Shown here one piece after another: positions 27,301-36,197 of a DNA stretch of 64,000 bases (its first letter is position 1; the number at the start of each line of letters is the position of its first letter). This stretch comes from JADHOX01 sp038120515 (GTDB lineage: Bacteria > Pseudomonadota > Alphaproteobacteria > Rickettsiales > JABIRX01). Under the pieces are notes generated by a model that was given only the letters and a program-made list of their open reading frames with translations, was not told where the DNA came from and searched no databases. A program made the position numbers and the translations under genes. The DNA is taken from positions 82,784-146,783 of the forward strand of contig JAYOLW010000001.1 of assembly GCA_038120515.1 (NCBI GenBank), in the 5' to 3' direction.

Positions 27301-27624
27301 CAGGAGCAGCAAATTGCTTTTTTTAAAACGGTAAAAGATTATGATGATGTTAGCTTTGCGAAAAGAATAAGCCTATTTGCAAATGTAAAAGATTTTATCG
27401 ATGATGTTTTAGCTCAGAATAAAATGTTAAAAATATTATTTATATTACCTGATAATGATTTACCAGAATCTTTTACTCAAATCGATGTAAAAAGGATAAG
27501 TGAGTTCTTTGAGGGATTTCTTACTAAAAACCCTAATATTACATTAAATGAATTGAAAACACATGATTTCCACGTGTTAAACAGAATAATTTCCGTAAAG
27601 GACAAATCATGCTTAATATCTTAA
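24370..27624 (+). CDS. Giant hypothetical helical-repeat protein, paralogue 1
   Basis: A 1084-residue protein of no recognised family, without a signal peptide. A lysine-rich cluster, KAQKKRLKKKKAQ, near residue 145 follows an acidic, Ser/Thr-rich region (90-135). From about residue 180 the protein is helical throughout, with a recurring unit in which a helix ends in Gly-hydrophobic-(I/V)-T/S, then x-x-N and a Trp four residues on. Examples are ISKNIVTSKNCLEWLYHF near 293, LGFITPANAHLWVKKL near 366 and NTNGISVADLKEWYHLL near 695. A second basic stretch, KKAKKPAAKKKSK, lies near 850-863. The next gene encodes a relative. Codon use looks like that of the neighbours. The role is unknown; size, repeats and basic segments suit a secreted effector or scaffold, by inference only. 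Confidence 0.72.
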   Translation: MRAAPKFSKKVYEIFTEKEIANYLSLISLRSDEREQRISINYINVLIENWSDPDVQELKDFIENFLYVNSTYNTGQYKVLGIDRSNQDHLDRAYESLNSSTSEDVLLTSHGDDSGMESVLSDDVKICSVDSKICEESTKSLTKAQKKRLKKKKAQSSRLEGLDARLCEQEKASFIGGLNDIDFGDSEDVIQLKASYIDLILTYFNITSSSAVKLNPKFTMIPFAVRIQIIEKLTDSKLLNLEPKAIGALLFGLVPEILIKEKQKLTEVMSSSFVNYTKSVDQYLIYQLNLLISKNIVTSKNCLEWLYHFQLYVSEIDKFQIFTSSLFQNNKVSLANCNCWLKGSREINKGDREKFKVQIFRHAYVLGFITPANAHLWVKKLEFDERKFVFEFIRNLSEMGSFKFSTLSEYYDAFTKRLDVTESIIADIFIFAIRGESLPPVHRKWKNNPDRDEVLFIIMMFELQKYADKQLEQSIRKIILDFEGNKYPKQFIVSSVVQKGLTNKNFVRDIDKSISLIDVAQEICDFLSNFSTDISQITTLESSINELDKRGYIKPDLIKIVERFIEENKSFINAFMAFNCSTPSYDISGNIAFLKLLLENKSYSNDLAIGEFVKFIFEIHRIYDYKSICEALNLDSDLELKKLFIFNFIQQGILLNEITVDNFSYYFDIAIENLSTFDQVSSLYDRIIISLINTNGISVADLKEWYHLLVTEFSKVRFSRDSTGAMDASDLFNHIDSFEAFYETVMDNLLSIHNYTIYEDAKPALRLLMLDSDFIFSDAKYYLDRLFKASFYESFLFESEETDHLLELDKFLKSKSANDLSRIVEGLNQISKAEFLSLIEKNLHYNFADKKAKKPAAKKKSKSTNTKFDFFDLWHRSLFLIQIQQYLSISDGLSRDDINQLFLKQAFIKGFVTLFEPNLEKLYLRLDFSKREIFNMISKNLLEDPSLTFLSFSQCQDKIMEGLSSEHDSVANANALYQEQQIAFFKTVKDYDDVSFAKRISLFANVKDFIDDVLAQNKMLKILFILPDNDLPESFTQIDVKRISEFFEGFLTKNPNITLNELKTHDFHVLNRIISVKDKSCLIS

Positions 27625-27636
27625 AGAAAAGAATAA

Positions 27637-30600
27637 ATGAGAAGAGATAATCAAGACAAACTTGACACAGAATTAGAGCAAAAAATCGAAGAGATGGGTG
27701 CGGCAATTTTTAGAATAATTGATGAGGAAGAGTTTAAGTGTATAGAAGAGTTACAAAGTATAATAACTGAGAAAAAACCTAAAGATATTAAGGGGAACGA
27801 GGATGCTAAGGCATCAAGAATCGTTGAAGGTCAAAAATCTAGAAGTATTGCAGTTGAACTAAAGCCATTATCTGCTGTAAAAAAGAAAAAACCTAAAGAT
27901 ATTAAGGTGCAAGATCTTGTTCAAGTATCAAGAGAAGATGATGGATTAGGAGTCGTTAAAGAACAAAAGCTTAAGAAAGACGAAGTAACTCGAGAAGTAG
28001 TTTTATCCAAAGCTAATAAACCAAGTTTTGACAAGGCTCAAGAACAGGGTTTTCAAGCAACAAATCCAGAAGCATTGAAATGTTCTTCAGTTGAAGAGGT
28101 TCAACAAATAGCTTCAGTAGATGTTGAAAAGCATAAGGTTAGCACAAAAGCAGAAATGAAAGCGCAACCATCTCAATTAGTAGCAAAAAAACAAAAAACA
28201 AAATCAGAAAAAATTGTTAGAGATCCAGAGGCTATTTATGCAGATTTTAAATTATGTTTATTATCATGTTTTGAAAAAAAAATTACTAAGATATCAGCAA
28301 TAACAGAATTTAAAGAAATTCCTCAGGAGATTAAATTTAAAATTTTTGATGAGGTTTTAGATGAGGTTAGTGCTGTAAATCTTGCTACATTATCTGATTT
28401 TTCTTTGCGAATTGTAAAATTGCAAAAATTACTAATCATTGATTTAGATGAGTATATAAATAAGACTTCTAATTCTCTTGAATCTCTTGCTGTTATCAAA
28501 TTAGAAACTTCAAAACGAATGTTTGTTTTGTTTGATAGAGCCATAGATCATGGTTTAGTAACCTCAGCTAATGTTTCTAAATGGCATAATGAAGTATTTA
28601 GCAAATGTGAGTTTTTATTAAGGGATTATCAAGATTTTTTTCATATTCTATTTTTGAAACAACATATCACTCATCTAAATTTTGCCGAATGGTTTAAGAC
28701 TCTGACAAAAAATACAAAACTAACACAGCATTTTGTAATCGATGCATTGTTTCCAGCAATGTTTGAACTTAACCTATCCGATACTCATAAAGCTGAAAGT
28801 TGGTTTAATGCATTTAAAAGTTATGATAAATTAGATCATGAATATCTGTTGTTATTATTTTCACAATTTCTATATCAAAGTCAGCATATAAAAATTATAA
28901 ATGCTAAATTTTTACTAGAAAGGTTTGAAAAATATGATTTTTCACTTCCTGTTGATATTGGTAATAAAATTCTTGCTAGGCTTGGAATAGATTACAAATC
29001 TGATGATATTTTATTAATAGATGAGGTTTACCAAGAGATAATCATAGAAAAATTAAGACAAAATCCTAGCTGTTCTAAATGGGTGGAGATTATAAGCGAT
29101 GATACTTGTGCTCAGCTTGTAAATGGAATATTGATTAAATTTTTTGAAATTGAGCAAGTTACTTTTGCAAATTTTATTGATAAGTTTATTGCAAATGAAG
29201 CTTTAGCATTAAGAATACAGCATGCTTATTATTGTTTGGCTGCTTGTTTTAAGGCAGAGAGTATTGATGAATCGTCTAATTTTATGATTGCTACAATTTT
29301 AAACAAAATTGACGTTCATTATAAAACGATTATTTTTTCATATTTTCTTGTTAATGGCTTTAAAAAAGAACAAAATCCGGAGTTGTTTTATCCGCAAATA
29401 AAACTTTTGGCTGACATAGTTTATTTATTAAAATCTGATAATAAAACCCATGAATTTGAACTTTATAAAAAAGTGATTCTGAAATTAAATTATTATGGAT
29501 TTAATAAAGGAATTTTAAATAAATCTAATCTTGCTGAATGGTTAGATACTGTGAAAAAATGTGAATTTGATTACTTTTTTTTCGTCACAATGTTTCATGA
29601 TAGTTTTATTGGCATTTGTGAAAATTCCAAAAACTATAAAGTTAATGATGTCATGGATTTCCAAAATTTATTCTCGCAGAATATTTTTATACCCAAAATC
29701 CTCGATGATGAATTAAGCAAGGTTTCATCTCGAAAAACTTTGCGGGAGAGGTTTTGTGATGAGGATGTTAGCAAGATTTTATTTTTTAACAAATGTCATT
29801 TTCACATCGATGTGTTTTTTAATAATTTGGCAATTAAGCTTTTAAAGGAAGTTAAAAAAATTGATGTATCGGATAAGGCCATTCTATTTCAGGCCTTAAA
29901 AATAGTTAGACACGAATATGATCTTCCAGTATCTCTTATTCATATGAGAGTAGCTCAAGTTGTGGATTTTTTATCTAAGCAATCATCTGGCATAGATATT
30001 CGAGAACAAAGTCAATTAGATTTGCAAATTGACAAGCTGAAAAGTTTTTTGTTTGCACAAAATAAGGTACCTTTTCCGCAATTGTTAACAGCAGTAATAC
30101 GGATTGGTTCAAAGAGAATAACTGATGTTTTATCAGAAGGTTGCGAGAACTATTTTAGAGAAAACAATAGCTTAAATGCATTGATAAAATTGATGCAAAA
30201 TCAAAGATTAATAACTGTCGTATGCAGTGCAGATCATAGTGATGATTGCACAATGAAAAATCTTATAATTGGTCAAGCGTTCCATGCTGGAATTATTAAA
30301 GCTGACAAACATAGTTTTGCTCAGTTATTTCAGGGCTTTAATTTTGAGTATGATTTTGTTATGGAATGTTTTTTTAAGAATGCGCTTTCAAATGGCAGTT
30401 TTAAATTACAAAATATATCAAAATGGATTGATTTCTTTGCCGATAATTTACCTAATGAGTTTTTTGAATCAGCTGTTTTAGAGCCTGATTCTTCATTACA
30501 AAATATCGATAAAAGGTTATATTATTTATATAATTTGGTTATTGAGTATTTGATAAAAATAAAAACTCAATCATCTGAAATTGAACTTCCAGATAAATTA

Positions 30601-30849
30601 GTCTCAAGTAAAATGGAGTTTCAAATTTTAATGTTAAAACATCTATTAGATGAAACAAATAGTAGTTTTCTTTTCCAATTAGATAATTCAATAATCTTTT
30701 CTATGGTTACTGATATCTTCCAAGATGATGAAATTTCATTAGAAAATATTAATGAGAAATTTGATAAAATAGCATTTGAATATTACGAACATAGACAACC
30801 CGGTCTGTTAGCATCTGCATCAATTGATATATCAAGTTGTCCTTTTTAG
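27637..30849 (+). CDS. Giant hypothetical helical-repeat protein, paralogue 2
   Basis: A 1070-residue protein starting 12 bp after its relative, so the pair is likely cotranscribed. The first 190 residues are charged and low-complexity, with a twice-repeated KKPKDIK segment (about residues 46 and 86) and other lysine clusters (KKQKTKSEK near 186). The rest is helical, with the same unit as paralogue 1: DHGLVTSANVSKWHNEVF near 303, KGILNKSNLAEWLDTV near 625 and SNGSFKLQNISKWIDFF near 919. There is no signal peptide, membrane helix or enzyme motif. The two proteins share plan and motif but little direct identity by eye. Confidence 0.72.
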   Translation: MRRDNQDKLDTELEQKIEEMGAAIFRIIDEEEFKCIEELQSIITEKKPKDIKGNEDAKASRIVEGQKSRSIAVELKPLSAVKKKKPKDIKVQDLVQVSREDDGLGVVKEQKLKKDEVTREVVLSKANKPSFDKAQEQGFQATNPEALKCSSVEEVQQIASVDVEKHKVSTKAEMKAQPSQLVAKKQKTKSEKIVRDPEAIYADFKLCLLSCFEKKITKISAITEFKEIPQEIKFKIFDEVLDEVSAVNLATLSDFSLRIVKLQKLLIIDLDEYINKTSNSLESLAVIKLETSKRMFVLFDRAIDHGLVTSANVSKWHNEVFSKCEFLLRDYQDFFHILFLKQHITHLNFAEWFKTLTKNTKLTQHFVIDALFPAMFELNLSDTHKAESWFNAFKSYDKLDHEYLLLLFSQFLYQSQHIKIINAKFLLERFEKYDFSLPVDIGNKILARLGIDYKSDDILLIDEVYQEIIIEKLRQNPSCSKWVEIISDDTCAQLVNGILIKFFEIEQVTFANFIDKFIANEALALRIQHAYYCLAACFKAESIDESSNFMIATILNKIDVHYKTIIFSYFLVNGFKKEQNPELFYPQIKLLADIVYLLKSDNKTHEFELYKKVILKLNYYGFNKGILNKSNLAEWLDTVKKCEFDYFFFVTMFHDSFIGICENSKNYKVNDVMDFQNLFSQNIFIPKILDDELSKVSSRKTLRERFCDEDVSKILFFNKCHFHIDVFFNNLAIKLLKEVKKIDVSDKAILFQALKIVRHEYDLPVSLIHMRVAQVVDFLSKQSSGIDIREQSQLDLQIDKLKSFLFAQNKVPFPQLLTAVIRIGSKRITDVLSEGCENYFRENNSLNALIKLMQNQRLITVVCSADHSDDCTMKNLIIGQAFHAGIIKADKHSFAQLFQGFNFEYDFVMECFFKNALSNGSFKLQNISKWIDFFADNLPNEFFESAVLEPDSSLQNIDKRLYYLYNLVIEYLIKIKTQSSEIELPDKLVSSKMEFQILMLKHLLDETNSSFLFQLDNSIIFSMVTDIFQDDEISLENINEKFDKIAFEYYEHRQPGLLASASIDISSCPF

Positions 30850-30870
30850 TTCTAGACTTTTCCTAATAAT

Positions 30871-32739
30871 TTAAGATATATCACGAATTACAGCAATTAT
30901 CTCAGGATTTACAAGGGTTGAAATGTCACCTAGATCATTATCATTAGCTGAGATTTTCTTTAAAATCCTTCGCATTATTTTACCTGATCTTGTTTTAGGT
31001 AAGTCATCAACAAAACAAATCATTTCAGGTTTGGCAATACTGCCGATTTGGTCTTTGATAATTGCGTTAATTTCTTCAGTAATTTTATTATTTTTACTAA
31101 TGACATATGCTTTTATAGCCTCACCTTTGATTGGATGAGGGTAGCCGATAACTGCTGATTCAATAACATCAGGATGCATATTTATAGCATTTTCAATTTC
31201 AGCTGTACCAATTCTATGGCCTGAGGTATTAATTACATCATCAATTCTACCAACGATTCTAAAATTACCATTTTCATCACAAAAAGCACCGTCACCACAA
31301 AGGTAATTACCAGGAAATTGATTAAAATATGTGCTTATACAACGATCATGATTACCCCAAATTGATCTAATCATTGATGGCCATGGTGTTGAGATACAAA
31401 GATAACCAGATTGGTTTGAATCTTTTACTTCATTACCTTCTTCACTGATTAATGTTGGAAAAATTCCAGGCAGTGGAGTTCCAGCAAAACTAGCTTTAGA
31501 GTTATCAAAAGCTGCTAGGTTTGAAATCATAATTCCGCCAGTTTCAGTTTGCCACCATGTGTCCACAAGGTTACATTTTGATTTTCCTACATTCTCATAG
31601 AACCACTTCCAGGCCTCTTCATTGATAGGTTCACCCACGGACCCTATAACTCTTAGTGAGTCCATTTTATATTGATTTGGAATATCAGCACCAAAATTCA
31701 TTAACATTCTAATTGCAGTAGGGGCGGTATAGAAAGTTGTAACTTTATGTTTTTCAATTACTTGCCAAAATCTATCAGCTCCGGGGTATGTTGGAACGCC
31801 TTCAAACATTACAATCGTTGAACCAGCAAGTAGAGGTCCATACATCATATAGCTATGACCTGTTATCCAGCCAATATCTGCAGTACAGAAAAAGATATCA
31901 CTATCTTGATAATCAAATACATTTACAAAGCTATAACCTGCATAAGTCATGTAGCCAGCACAGCTATGCATAACTCCTTTTGGTTGGCCGGTTGATCCAG
32001 ATGTATACAAAATAAATAACGGATCTTCGCTATCCATTATTTCTATTTCAGCTTCTTTTGAACTATTATCTAATAGATCGTTAATTACGACTTCCTTTTG
32101 CCCTTGTGTATTGTTAGCTTCTCTTGCAAATATAAAAATATTTTCAATTGATTTAGTATCTTGTGTGGCTTCCCTTACGATATCAATTAAGTTGATTTTT
32201 TTTGCGCCTCTATAAGTAAAATCACTAGTAATTATAAGTCTTGCTTCACAATCTTTAATTCTAGATTCTAGCGATTTTGCTGAGAAGCCTGCAAAGACAA
32301 CAGAATGAATGGCGCCAATTTTGGCCGATGCCAGACAGGCGGCGACACTTTCTATCATCATTGGCATATATACACAAATTCGATCGCCTTTTTCAATACC
32401 ATATTGTTTGTATAAATTTACATATTGATTAACCCTTTCATACAGCTCTTGATAAGTTATCTGTTCAGATGGTTTGTTAATGTCGTTATGTTCAAAAATA
32501 ATAGCAGTTTTATTGGCATTGTTTTTTAAATGTCGGTCTAAACAGTTTTCTGTAATGTTTAATTTTGCGTTTTTAAACCATTGAAAATTAGCATTTTGAT
32601 AATCACATGAATAAACTTGATCCCATTTTTTACGCCATACATATTCATTGGCAATAATTGACCAGAAATCACTTAGGCTTGATTCAGCAAGTTTTGTTTT
32701 AGCAATATAGTCATCTTTTGATTGGAATTTATAAGTCAT
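30871..32739 (-). CDS. acs: Acetyl-CoA synthetase
   Basis: Activates acetate to acetyl-CoA through acetyl-AMP. At 622 residues it has the AMP-binding signature LYTSGSTGQPKGVMHS, WWQTETGG in the acetate pocket, and the C-terminal PKTRSGKIMRRILK, whose lysine is the catalytic and acetylation site. There is a slight N-terminal shortening against E. coli Acs (about 650). It allows use of acetate as carbon source. It is divergent from the START-domain gene by about 33 bp. Confidence 0.95.
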   Translation of the reverse strand: MTYKFQSKDDYIAKTKLAESSLSDFWSIIANEYVWRKKWDQVYSCDYQNANFQWFKNAKLNITENCLDRHLKNNANKTAIIFEHNDINKPSEQITYQELYERVNQYVNLYKQYGIEKGDRICVYMPMMIESVAACLASAKIGAIHSVVFAGFSAKSLESRIKDCEARLIITSDFTYRGAKKINLIDIVREATQDTKSIENIFIFAREANNTQGQKEVVINDLLDNSSKEAEIEIMDSEDPLFILYTSGSTGQPKGVMHSCAGYMTYAGYSFVNVFDYQDSDIFFCTADIGWITGHSYMMYGPLLAGSTIVMFEGVPTYPGADRFWQVIEKHKVTTFYTAPTAIRMLMNFGADIPNQYKMDSLRVIGSVGEPINEEAWKWFYENVGKSKCNLVDTWWQTETGGIMISNLAAFDNSKASFAGTPLPGIFPTLISEEGNEVKDSNQSGYLCISTPWPSMIRSIWGNHDRCISTYFNQFPGNYLCGDGAFCDENGNFRIVGRIDDVINTSGHRIGTAEIENAINMHPDVIESAVIGYPHPIKGEAIKAYVISKNNKITEEINAIIKDQIGSIAKPEMICFVDDLPKTRSGKIMRRILKKISANDNDLGDISTLVNPEIIAVIRDIS

Positions 32740-32772
32740 CGGCTAATAATTAATAATTTTTTGTAAATTAAA

Positions 32773-33210
32773 ATGAATCGACACAAGGAACAAGTTTTTT
32801 CTCCATATTCTAAGGATCAGCTTTACGATTTAATAATGGATATCGATAAATATCCAGAATTTCTACCATGGTGTTATGCTGGTAGAATTTTGAACAATGA
32901 TAAGGAGATTACCGAAGCTGAGCTGACAATTAATTTTAAAGCTTTTACCTATAGCTATGTCTCAGATATTACTTGTAAAAAATCTAGTCAAAATTATGAA
33001 ATAAAAGTAAAACAAAAAACTGGTCCATTTAAGAATCTTTTAACTATTTGGAACTTATCTGATAGTCAAGATGGCACTTTAATTGATTTTTATATCCAAT
33101 GTGAGCTTAAGAATCCATTTTTAGATAGTGCGCTTAGAATTTTCTTTGAATTTGCTTATAAGAAAATGATTGGTGCATTTACGCAAAGAGCCAATGCATT
33201 ATTTGGTTAA
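32773..33210 (+). CDS. Coenzyme Q-binding START-domain protein (COQ10/RatA family)
   Basis: A 145-residue polyketide cyclase/START-like protein. The start, FSPYSKDQLYDLIMDIDKYP with EFLPWC next, is diagnostic of the COQ10/RatA family, and GPFKNLLTIWNL and an amphipathic C-terminal helix follow. Mitochondrial COQ10 carries ubiquinone to the respiratory chain; E. coli RatA was described as an inhibitor of 70S ribosome formation. In alphaproteobacteria the COQ10-like role is more likely. It is a single gene between acs (divergent) and a convergent hypothetical gene. Confidence 0.88.
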   Translation: MNRHKEQVFSPYSKDQLYDLIMDIDKYPEFLPWCYAGRILNNDKEITEAELTINFKAFTYSYVSDITCKKSSQNYEIKVKQKTGPFKNLLTIWNLSDSQDGTLIDFYIQCELKNPFLDSALRIFFEFAYKKMIGAFTQRANALFG

Positions 33211-33229
33211 TTTTTAATAGTTTTACAAA

Positions 33230-34633
33230 TTACCTTTCAAATTGTTGACCTATTTGCGCTGATGTTAAAACCAAATCTTTAATTAGTGAAATCTTTGATC
33301 CTTCTTCATCATATCCCAAATAGATATATTCTGAAAGATTATGTTCACTAAAATGTGTCATGATTTCTGGTAAGGATGTTTTAATAGCAGTGCATTTAAG
33401 TTCTGGTTGGTCTCGATGTTTTAACTCAACCATAGCTTCATATATTGCTTTCGAACGATTAGTGCCTTTTTCACAATTAATGATTAGCGGTTGGCTTGCT
33501 AAACCATTTTTATTCATATCTTTTTCTATGGTGACTATACATTCAGCTATTAATTCCTGGGTAAATCTATGCCCATAAAATAAATCATCAATTTCGGGTA
33601 GTTCGTAAAGAGTTATTGTCTTACTATCATGTACTAACAATGATTTTGTCATAGGTAAGGATAATAAGTTACCAATGTTTTGAGAAATATATCGTTCAAT
33701 TCTATTAACAATAATATTGGGAGTAGAGTATTTTCTGGCTAAAGATAATTTAAACTCTTCTGGTAAACTTATCGTTTCTATAGCGCTTTGTTCTAAAATT
33801 TCATAATGTGGTTGACGAAGCGCTGATATAGCAACTAATTGATCTTCGTGTTGAAAATATTCAAAATATTTAAAAACTCCTAATTTTCCATATTCTAGTG
33901 GTGATGAAGTATAATAAATATTAGCAGCATCTAATCCGATAAGTGGCGAGAATAACAAATATAATTCATCAGCTTTAGAGTGAAGAATTGGTTTGAAAGA
34001 TGCAAAATTATCAATGTGACCAGGTAAATTTCCGCAAAATAATATATCTAGAAGTTTTGAACTAGGTAATGTTTGGTCAATATAAACAGAGTTTATGGTA
34101 ACGCCCATATTTTGTGTTGAATTCTCAAGTCGTTCTCTTGTAGATTCTGGCAAAACTATATGATTTGAGATGAGTTTTAATAATTCAATACTGGTTGAAA
34201 TGATATGTTTATCATTACTAACTTTATTTAGTTCTCTAAATATAAATAATAATCTTGGTAATTTCTGAATTGAAAATTTATATGTTTCAAAATTTGCGCT
34301 AGAGCAAACTATATAAGAAATGCTCTGAGAACTATCAATTTGCGAAAAGATTATTTCATATGTTTGTTTTAAAATAGCTATAATTTGGGAGGTTTCTTCA
34401 TCAGATAAAGAATTGCCCTGAAAAAGTTTTAAACAAATGTTTGAACATGCTTCTTGCTCATCTAGCTCAAATTTCTTAACTGTTTTTAATATTTCTTCTA
34501 AACAGCAGCCAAAAAATTTTTCTAATAATGGTTTATAAAAACTTATGAATTGATCTAAATTAAATTCTGCAGTGTTTTGATTACTTAAATCTCCATCGCA
34601 TAATCCTGCAAGCTTACTTACACTTCTCCTCAT
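33230..34633 (-). CDS. Hypothetical protein with C-x5-R tyrosine-phosphatase-like loop
   Basis: A 467-residue protein of unknown family. The N-terminal 330 residues are mostly helical. Near the C-terminus a strand, PLIIN, leads into CEKGTNRS (Cys387 to Ser394) and a helix KAIYEAMVELKH. This is the strand, C-x5-R-[ST] loop and helix of cysteine-based phosphatases (PTP/DSP). A possible general-acid aspartate lies about 45 residues upstream, in the ELPEIDD segment. The rest of a canonical PTP domain is not recognisable. It could be a secreted phosphatase acting on host proteins or lipids, or a fortuitous match. It lies 9 bp from the esterase gene on the same strand. Confidence 0.6.
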   Translation of the reverse strand: MRRSVSKLAGLCDGDLSNQNTAEFNLDQFISFYKPLLEKFFGCCLEEILKTVKKFELDEQEACSNICLKLFQGNSLSDEETSQIIAILKQTYEIIFSQIDSSQSISYIVCSSANFETYKFSIQKLPRLLFIFRELNKVSNDKHIISTSIELLKLISNHIVLPESTRERLENSTQNMGVTINSVYIDQTLPSSKLLDILFCGNLPGHIDNFASFKPILHSKADELYLLFSPLIGLDAANIYYTSSPLEYGKLGVFKYFEYFQHEDQLVAISALRQPHYEILEQSAIETISLPEEFKLSLARKYSTPNIIVNRIERYISQNIGNLLSLPMTKSLLVHDSKTITLYELPEIDDLFYGHRFTQELIAECIVTIEKDMNKNGLASQPLIINCEKGTNRSKAIYEAMVELKHRDQPELKCTAIKTSLPEIMTHFSEHNLSEYIYLGYDEEGSKISLIKDLVLTSAQIGQQFER

Positions 34634-34641
34634 TCTGTTAG

Positions 34642-35271
34642 CTATTTTAAAAAATTATTTGTGATATTTATAGATTCTTGATTAATCGAATGATCTAAAC
34701 TTTGCAGTAAATGTATTTCATTTTTTATATTTCTGCTATCTAAAAATTTTGCAGAATTATCTGAATATTGATGAGGAATTACCATGTCTTGATCTCCATG
34801 AATTAAGCAAACTGGTGAGTTGTTCAATTTTATCTTATCTAAAATTTCAGGAATTAAGCCACCAGAATGGGCAATTAATCCAGCAAAATCTTTGTTTTGA
34901 CTCAAGCCATAATGTAAAATTAGAAGTGCTCCTTGAGAGAATCCATATAAATAAATATCCTGATTGTTAACCTTATATTCTGTTTTTAACTCTTCGATAT
35001 ATTTTGAAAATAATGGAAGAATTGGTTTTAGTTCATTAGTTAGATAAGCAGGATCTAGATTATCTACATTATACCAAAAAAATGACTCTGGCATAAAGAT
35101 ATTAGTATTAGGTGCATCTGGCGCTAAAAATAAAGTATCTTTTAATGATTCTTCAAAATAGGGCGAAAGTGATAATAAATCACGACCATTTGCATAATAG
35201 CCATGAACAAAAATAAACAATTTTTTGGGTTTTGCTACTTGATTAGCAAAGTGAGTTTTGAAGCTAAACAT
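34642..35271 (-). CDS. Alpha/beta hydrolase, carboxylesterase/phospholipase family
   Basis: A 209-residue serine hydrolase of the YpfH / small carboxylesterase family. The oxyanion segment FVHGYYANG is near residue 20, the nucleophile elbow GFSQG has Ser112, the acid is Asp162 in HGDQDMVIP, and the base is His194 in SLDHSI. This completes a full catalytic triad. The APDAPN segment is typical. The substrate is not predictable, although lysophospholipid or short acyl esters are common in the family. There is no signal peptide. Confidence 0.88.
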   Translation of the reverse strand: MFSFKTHFANQVAKPKKLFIFVHGYYANGRDLLSLSPYFEESLKDTLFLAPDAPNTNIFMPESFFWYNVDNLDPAYLTNELKPILPLFSKYIEELKTEYKVNNQDIYLYGFSQGALLILHYGLSQNKDFAGLIAHSGGLIPEILDKIKLNNSPVCLIHGDQDMVIPHQYSDNSAKFLDSRNIKNEIHLLQSLDHSINQESINITNNFLK

Positions 35272-35281
35272 ATTAAAAATG

Positions 35282-35869
35282 CTAAAATTTTAGTCTTGAT
35301 TCGAAAGCGGCTTTTACTGTGCCTTCATCTAAGTAGTCAAGTTCAGAGCCAAGAGGAACACCTTGTGCTAACCTAGTGATATTGATGTTCTTATTTTCAA
35401 TAAGGTCGGTAATATAAAAAGCAGTTGTTTGGCCTTCAACTGTTGGATTTGTTGCTAGAATAATTTCTGAGATATTTTCTTTTTCAATCCTATCGTTAAT
35501 GTTACTGATTCTCAGGTCTTTTGGAGAAATGCCCTTCATGGCTGATAATGTTCCGCCCAACACATGATATAATCCTTTAAAACAACCAGATTTTTCTATT
35601 GCCCACAAATCTTCTATTTGTTCAACAATACAAAGTGTATTATTTTTACGAATTGGATTTCTGCAAATCTCACATAATTCATGATTAGAAAGATTACCAC
35701 ATTCATTACAATATTTGATATTATTTGCGGTTTGGTTTAGTTGCGAACTTAATAAATTCATTAAAGCTTTATCTTTGATAAGCCCTAAGACAATTCTGCT
35801 CGCAGATTTTTTGCCAATAGCTGGAAGTTTAGTAAATGAATTAATTAATTCATTTATGTTATAATCCAT
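35282..35869 (-). CDS. recR: Recombination mediator RecR
   Basis: Works with RecF/RecO to load RecA at single-strand gaps. About 195 residues: an N-terminal helix-hairpin-helix (LPAIGKKSASRIV), a C4 zinc finger (CNECGN with CEICRN), and a Toprim domain (LCIVEQIEDLWAIE; ATNPTVEGQTTA). The ATG at 35869 (MDYNINEL) is preferred over one 30 bases upstream because the family starts there. It overlaps the end of ybaB by 11 bp, the common ybaB-recR pairing. dnaX, often the third partner, is not adjacent. Confidence 0.95.
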   Translation of the reverse strand: MDYNINELINSFTKLPAIGKKSASRIVLGLIKDKALMNLLSSQLNQTANNIKYCNECGNLSNHELCEICRNPIRKNNTLCIVEQIEDLWAIEKSGCFKGLYHVLGGTLSAMKGISPKDLRISNINDRIEKENISEIILATNPTVEGQTTAFYITDLIENKNINITRLAQGVPLGSELDYLDEGTVKAAFESRLKF

Positions 35870-36197
35870 CGTTATTGTTGAAAATGTTTTTAAGATCATT
35901 CATATCACCAATGTTATTTGTGATATTAGAAAATAGATTTTTTGATTCAGCATCAAATTGTTGTTTAGCGCTATTAAATGCAGCAATTATCAGATCTTCT
36001 CTGACTTTTGTTTGCATTGGACTATTTAAACTTTCATCAACCTCAAGTTTTTGAAATTTACCGTCGCCACCAATTGTAACTGAAACTAATCCACCGCCGG
36101 AACTAGCTGTGAAAGATTTCTTTTTAAACTCTTGTTGATTTTGTTCAAATTCTTTCTTTAGCCTTTCAGCTTCTTCCATTATTACTTTAAAATCCAT
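35859..36197 (-). CDS. ybaB: YbaB/EbfC nucleoid-associated protein
   Basis: A small DNA-binding protein of 112 residues that forms tweezer-like dimers. An N-terminal charged helix (residues 5-30) leads to a beta-sheet with GGGLVSVTIGGDGKF and a C-terminal helix ending in a family-typical region. It overlaps yejB upstream (11 bp) and recR downstream (11 bp), so the three genes are one transcription unit. Confidence 0.93.
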   Translation of the reverse strand: MDFKVIMEEAERLKKEFEQNQQEFKKKSFTASSGGGLVSVTIGGDGKFQKLEVDESLNSPMQTKVREDLIIAAFNSAKQQFDAESKNLFSNITNNIGDMNDLKNIFNNNDGL

